Shown here in pieces: positions 50,503-50,811 of a DNA stretch of 50,811 bases; the first letter of the stretch is position 1, and each line of letters begins with the position of its first letter. Source of the stretch: Nocardia higoensis (lineage in GTDB: Bacteria; Actinomycetota; Actinomycetes; Mycobacteriales; Mycobacteriaceae); NCBI RefSeq assembly GCF_015477835.1, contig NZ_JADLQN010000012.1, forward strand, positions 1 to 50,811, given 5' to 3'. A model generated the notes under the pieces. It did not search any database and was not told the origin of the DNA. It saw only the letters and a program-made list of their open reading frames with translations. The translations under genes were made by a program, and so were the position numbers.

Positions 50503-50811
50503 TGTTCCGTCGCAGATCCACCGAGGTCGTCGACCCGTTGCTCACCGCCCCGCTGCCCGATCGGGTGGCGACCGCGCACACTCGACTGGCGCACCAGGAC
50601 GACCCGGCGCTGATCGCCGCGCTGTCGGAGCGTGAGCTGGCCCAGGAGCGTGAGGTCGCCGAGGCTGTGCGCGATCACGCGCGGCAGGAGGAACTCGCGC
50701 GGGTGTCCTCGGCGCAGTCGGTGTCGGCGGAGATCCGCCGTGCGCAGGAAGCGATCGTGCGCGCGGAGGCGGCCGACCTGGTCGTCGCGCGTAAAGCGTT
50801 GGCCGAGCAGC
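50502..50811 (+). CDS. 5' part of a coiled-coil/DUF2637-type gene (3' truncated at window edge)
   Basis: ATG overlaps the previous stop (TGATG). The visible 103 codons (MFRRRSTEVVDPLLTAPLPD) form a helical, charged region (SERELAQEREVAEAVRDHAR, RRAQEAIVRAEAADLVVARK). This is the kind of N-terminal coiled coil found before the membrane domain of DUF2637 proteins. The window starts with the membrane and C-terminal parts of such a protein, so both are probably one gene across the plasmid's ends. Confidence 0.65.
   Translation, partial: MFRRRSTEVVDPLLTAPLPDRVATAHTRLAHQDDPALIAALSERELAQEREVAEAVRDHARQEELARVSSAQSVSAEIRRAQEAIVRAEAADLVVARKALAEQ

Noticed and set aside
1..50811. tRNA or rRNA genes
   Set aside because: No cloverleaf-like stretch with CCA or rRNA-like conserved blocks was noticed; a tRNAscan-SE run would be decisive.

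Overview
The window is high-GC actinobacterial plasmid DNA, most like Nocardia or Rhodococcus. It carries a ParA/small DNA-binding partition pair, a replication-initiator-like protein, two relaxases, a VirD4/TraG-type coupling protein, a Toprim/CHC2-type primase and a WhiB-like protein. DUF2637 and DUF4913 proteins, a GntR-type regulator and several apparently leaderless genes fit the same group. The first and last genes are both cut by the window edges. They look like the two ends of one DUF2637-type gene, so the window is probably almost all of a circular plasmid of about 51 kb (inference).

Layout. 1-4.2 kb: 3' part of the DUF2637/HTH gene, whose linker is packed with a GATCGCGCG DNA motif, then a MobC-like protein and a MobP-type relaxase. 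4.2-9.1 kb, reverse strand: a large MobF (TraA/TrwC-type) relaxase-helicase. 9.4-24.9 kb: an accessory region of small plasmid proteins, a PAS-ANTAR regulator, a one-pass membrane protein with an LGFP-like outer domain, a large helical protein of unknown role, an HTH-EVE-like protein, a HicAB-like pair, an excisionase-HTH/PIN pair, a serine recombinase and an Abi_2-like protein.

25.4-32.7 kb: a complete 7,257-bp Tn3-family transposon. It has 43-bp terminal inverted repeats (3 mismatches) and a 5-bp target duplication (TACTC). It carries tnpA, a TetR regulator, a divergent 14-TM DHA2-type efflux gene, a universal-stress-protein remnant, a PaaI-like thioesterase, a res region and tnpR. It split a gene that, rejoined, encodes an in-frame protein of about 252 aa with an endonuclease VII-like zinc domain.

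33-44.1 kb: small genes, an HNH protein and a tight reverse-strand operon. From promoter to end the operon holds two small proteins, a membrane protein, a WhiB-like protein, a small protein, the coupling ATPase, a DUF4913 protein, the primase and a 706-aa protein that shares a long helical domain with the primase. Most junctions overlap by 1-4 bp. 44.1-46.2 kb: a divergent GntR/UTRA regulator with small genes and a GGCT-fold protein. 46.4-50.8 kb: the Rep-like gene, parAB among repeated CCATATGG/CCCTATG elements, an AT-rich island, a long coiled-coil protein and the start of the DUF2637-type gene.

Together these genes account for replication, partition, multimer resolution, conjugation or mobilisation, plasmid retention or defence, and one acquired efflux transposon. 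Functions are inferred from motifs in the translated sequence; no database search was possible.
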